Source: Eremophila alpestris peregrina
Lineage: Eukaryota; Chordata; Aves; Passeriformes; Alaudidae
Direction of reading: 5' to 3'
Length of the DNA stretch: 64,000 nt
NCBI GenBank assembly: GCA_009792885.1
Contig: WMCF01000067.1
Coordinates: 2,113,206-2,177,205, forward strand
Numbering within the stretch: the stretch's first letter is position 1; the number at the start of each line of letters is the position of its first letter. The notes beneath the pieces were generated by a model. It had not been told where the DNA came from, did not search any database, and saw only the letters and a program-made list of their open reading frames with translations. This document shows positions 59,901 to 64,000 of this stretch, piece by piece. The translations under genes were made by a program, and so were the position numbers.

Positions 59901-62900
59901 TCAGCTGGGATGAGAACGTGACTCCAAGAGCACAAGCCCCACTTCTGGAAGTGTGAGTACAAAGGAAATGGAACTCCCAAGATGCAGATGGCACAAGGAA
60001 ATTTGGAAAATTGTCTTTCTACCTCCTCTCCGTTCCCCACCAGGAGCTGAGGGCATCCAAATTTGGTACCTTCCTTCACCAGAGTGGGTTCAAGTGGCAC
60101 AGGTAAAGGCAGGGGTGTTCCTGCACCTCCCAGGACCCATGGGCATGGCTGAGAAGCCTCTTCTGAGGGGGAAAACCTCTCAGTGTAGCTCAGATGTGCC
60201 CAGGGCTCAAACAGGAAACACTCCTGACGTGAATGGATTCGGGTCCAGAAGAGCCTTCAGACAAAACTGAGCTAGCATGAACGAGTTAAAATCCTTTCCT
60301 TTGCTTGGTGAAATTTATTGAAAACTACATTGTTCATCTGTTGAAACTTCACAGCTGTTGAGATTGCCCCGGGGGCAAACCACATCCAAGAAATGGCATG
60401 TAGATCCTGGGAGCACGGGACTTGAAAGCCGGGGCGGCGCTCTGAGCGCTGCTGCCTCCCCTCGCAGTCCCTCTGTCTGGCCATCTGCAGCTCCTCCGCT
60501 CAGGCACTGGGGCTTTTCTCCCTCCCACGGCTCATCTCCGGCTCCTGCAGCACGGTCACTCTGTGTCAGGCATTGTATTCGGGCTGGAGAGTAACGGAGC
60601 GAGGATGCAGGGAGGATGGGCTCTGTGTGGGGAGGGCTCGGAGCCGGTGGCACCCGGAGTGAGACAGGGCTGTGTGCCACCAGGCACATCACCTGCCTGT
60701 GACACTGCTGTGCTGTCATCCCTGGGGCAGCCATGGTGAGGCAGGCCTGTGGGAAACGTGCTGTTTGCTCGTGGAAAGTCTGTGAATTCTGTTTAGTGGT
60801 AGCAACTTGCCTGTTTTGGGTTTTTCGTTATTGTTGTTGTTATTTGTTGGCTGCAACTCTGCTTGCTAAAAACTGTGTAGGATAAAAAGGTAGTTCTTGC
60901 ACATTTCCTTCTGACCTGTGTGAACCTGGGGACTGAAATCAGCCCCTTGGCACAAGCAAATTAGGAGTAGCTAGAGCTCAAAGAACAAAATAAAAGGACA
61001 CGAGAAACCCACTGGCTGCATACACTCAGTCACAAATGATTCATGGAGTAATTCTGAGTAGCAAACACATTGCTAAGAACTGCAGGGTTTGCTTCTGTCT
61101 TTTTTGGGGGATTGTCCACAAACAAAAATATTGGCGAATTCATCAGACGCTTTCTTCTGCTTTGAATAGTTTGCCCAGATCCCCGAGCAATCATGCCGTG
61201 CAATTTGCTGCTAACCTAAATAACTTCAGCTCAGGTACACCCAGAGCACTGCCCAGATCTGCCCCTGCATGCACTAATTAGGCTTTTCCAAGCGCGAAGC
61301 TGCGGCTCGGGAGGCTCCGGCGGCAGCCCCGGACGGCTCCGCGCTGGTGGCGGCGGGGCCCGGGCGGGATGAGCCCGCAGCCAGGCGTGGCTCCTGCAGG
61401 AACGGGACACCTGGGGGTGCCACTGTCCCCTGGGCAAGCCCTTGTGGGGCAGAGCCGGGCAGAGCCAGCCCGCCGTGCCCGCTGCAGCGAGAGCCAGGCA
61501 GGAGACGCCGGTGTTGCATTCCTTACCTGTGAAACAACCCCCGGAGAGACAAACGCTTGGGGAATTCCTAGATCCCTTTGTAGCCACATTTCAGCTGTGA
61601 CAGAGTGAGGATTTAAGTGAGGCAGACTCTGGAGGGGGAGGTTGTAAGCTCCTTTTAGAGCAGCGGAGAGAAAGCAGCTGAAAAAACACAGACCTGCCTT
61701 TTGCAAACCTTGCCTTACCTGCTCCTGCTGCTAACGGGAGGATGAACTGGGCAGCCAGCACCAGGTTATTCAGAAATTACTGATTTTGAGTAAATCCCTC
61801 CAGAAGTATTCAAGAATTAGTTACTGTCTTTCAGATTTATATGTCGCTAAATCCAGAGTCAGCCTTCAAGTGTAGGCAAGCCCTAACACTTGAACCGTGT
61901 GAGGAGAGATCTGGAGCAGGGGAAAAGAGAGAGGCAAAATGAAGCTACTTCATTGAATCAAAGATCAAATTTAGGGTGAAAAGTAGCGGAATTAGGAAGT
62001 TTGGCCAGATGAACAGCGAAAATTGTTGCAAGGATATTTGGATGTAGATGAGGCCCTCCTGCAGAAGCCCCCGGTGGGAGGGTGGCTCCTCGCAGAGAGA
62101 CCCGACACCGTAATTCCACCGCCGGTGCCGATGGGAGCGGAGGGCTTGGGGCGGGCGGTGTGTGCGGGTGGGGTTGTGTACACTCAGCCTCCCAGACAGC
62201 CACAATAAATTATCTCATTAGTAAACCCAGGGTAGCTGCGCTCCTCAGCACACACCCGGCCTCCCACCGCACAGAAAAACTGCGCCTAATTAACCAAATC
62301 AAAGGTCCCCAGACGCAGCTGAGAGGGACGCGCTGAGCCTGAAGCCCAGGCTCCTTCAGCAAGTTGTTCTGCACGCCCTGGAACTAATGAATCTTGATTT
62401 CTTACGGCTGGAGCTCTGGCATTCCCTGTGCCCCCTGCAAGTCTGTTCTCTCCTCCCTGCAGCACTTGCTGAGCCTCTTCCTATGGCAAGGAACAACGGA
62501 GCAGGGAAAGGAGCCTCCGGTGTGGCAGCCCCAGCCCCACTCCCTGGTGGCTCCTGCTGACAGCAGAGAGCCGAGCTGAGCTGGCAGAGCTGAGTTTCCT
62601 CACAGCGAGGGGCTCCCTGAGCTCACCCTCATCTCCCCTCCTGCCCTTTCTCTCTCCTGTCCCTGTTCTTGGCTCTCATGGCTCGTCGGGACGGGGCCAC
62701 ACTTCTCTTCATTGAAGGGAACCACACTTCTGCAGGATGCACAGCTGGGGAAAGGAAAAAGTGCAGGTGCTGCTGAGGCAGGGGCTTTCCAGTCACATTC
62801 CTCTGCTTTTACAGCTGCTCGGCCCCGCTGTGTCAGTGGGAAAACACAGGCAGGGAAACGCTGGATGTAAACCGCTGCTGTTCCAGCTAAAGCAGCCCTG

Positions 62901-64000
62901 CACAGCTCCCGGGCCAGGAGAGCTCCCCGGCACGGCGGGAGGAAGGATTTGGGGGTGTTGCCCCTCGCAGCGGTGTTTGTTGGAGGAACAATCCTTTTCT
63001 TTCCGCAGGAGTGCAGGAGCTGCAGCTCCCCCTGCCCGCCCGCTCCAGCACCGAGGGGCCGCTTGCTTTACAAACACTTCCCCTCGTGCTGGAAATCTGA
63101 CTCTACAGAAACACTTCCACAGCAGCTAATTGCCAGCCCTGCAGTGACTTAGCTCTCTAATTCCTGCCAGTCAATGAACCAGCCCAAAGAGCTGCTTTTC
63201 ATAACTTGCTGAATGTACCAACGCAGCCCTAGAGACATGACATAGCTGTTTTGTTTTGTTTTGTTTTCCTGGACATCTTCTGGATCCTTCTCAATTTTGG
63301 AGATTTCTTTCTCTCCGTTGTGCATAAGGAACATTCAAAGATGGAGGTGGCAACAAGGCCCATTGCAGGGAGACGCTGAGGAGACATGGACCCACAGAGG
63401 CCCTGGAGACGAGCAGGGGTGCCAGGGAAGAGATGATTGTCAGGAAATTGGTTTGGAGGTAAAACTGGCGTCGTCCAGCCTGTCTCTTCATGATTTGAGG
63501 GCTCATCATCATCATCTTTTCATGGATTCCTACTGCCCAACAATGTCCACGCCTTGCAAACAGTTCCTTGATCTCCTGGTTTGTATCCAGAGGGCTGCTG
63601 CAAAAATGGTAATGCTGGGCAATGGCTCAGACCACATCATTCCTCTCTTCCCTCCTCGCCGGCAGCCTCCTTTCTCTGCCCCGATTGCGGAGTGCTCGTC
63701 TTCCCTCTGCCAGCCCCATTCTCCACCTCTATTGCCCATTACAAGCCCCGTCACGCTCTCCTGGCCTGCCCACAGCCGGCGGGAGCACCCTCCGAGCCCT
63801 TGCATCGCCCTCCCTGGAGCTGTGCTTTGTCCCTGGAGCGGGGACGGAGCCGGGGGCATCGCTCAGTTCCCGCGGGGGCAGCACAGGAGCGGCCTCAGGC
63901 TGTGCCAGGGACTGCTCAGATGGGACATTCGGGAACACTTCACTGAAAGGGTCCGGCCCCGGCCCCGGGGAGTCACGGTCCGGGGGTGCTCCGACACCGC
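57000..64000. other. GC-rich intergenic or distal flanking DNA
   Basis: CpG-rich patches lie near 57050-57600, 60380-60620, 61290-61500, 62080-62290 and 63750-64000. The last, running off the edge, may be the promoter of the next gene. No ORF shows recognisable domain residues and no exon with good paired splice sites stood out. Microsatellites: (TGTC)n at about 59366-59391 and (TTTTG)n at about 63249-63267. Confidence 0.4.

Overview
The window looks like bird nuclear DNA, probably a songbird or another neoavian; this is inference from gene order, compact introns, CpG-island promoters and an avian-type endogenous retrovirus. The gene order SLC2A11 - DERL3 - SMARCB1 - MMP11, with their relative strands, is human 22q11.23 turned round, and in birds this block lies on the chromosome 15 homologue. 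All gene models below were built by reading splice sites and reading phase by eye; every internal exon junction closes in phase.

Layout. 1-4957 (-): 5' half of a class II glucose transporter, SLC2A11 (five coding exons, running off the left edge). 4958-10410: intergenic, no gene seen. 10411-13928 (+): an internally deleted ERVK/betaretrovirus-like provirus with two LTRs, a lysine-tRNA-type primer site, a frameshifted gag and the last part of env. 13929-15400: intergenic. 15400-16255: CpG-island promoter. 16256-21280 (+): DERL3 (seven coding exons, 242 residues). 21285-23440: gap between two convergent genes. 23440-34410 (-): SMARCB1 (nine coding exons, 376 residues) plus a candidate 30-nt microexon. 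34550-53027 (-): MMP11 (eight coding exons, 495 residues), its 3' end about 150 bp from the SMARCB1 start codon; an assembly gap (38257-38696) lies in intron 5. 53085-64000: GC-rich, repeat-containing DNA in which I found no convincing exon.

The genes do not form one pathway. SLC2A11 is a sugar-transporter-family membrane protein linked to eye colour in pigeons, DERL3 serves ER-associated degradation, SMARCB1 is a core BAF chromatin-remodelling subunit, and MMP11 is a furin-activated stromal metalloprotease.

The most interesting observations are the SMARCB1 microexon, placed exactly where mammals use an alternative donor to insert nine residues; two minor-spliceosome (U12-type) donors in DERL3; the gag/env-tail provirus remnant; two unexplained hairpins; and the near-overlap of MMP11 and SMARCB1.
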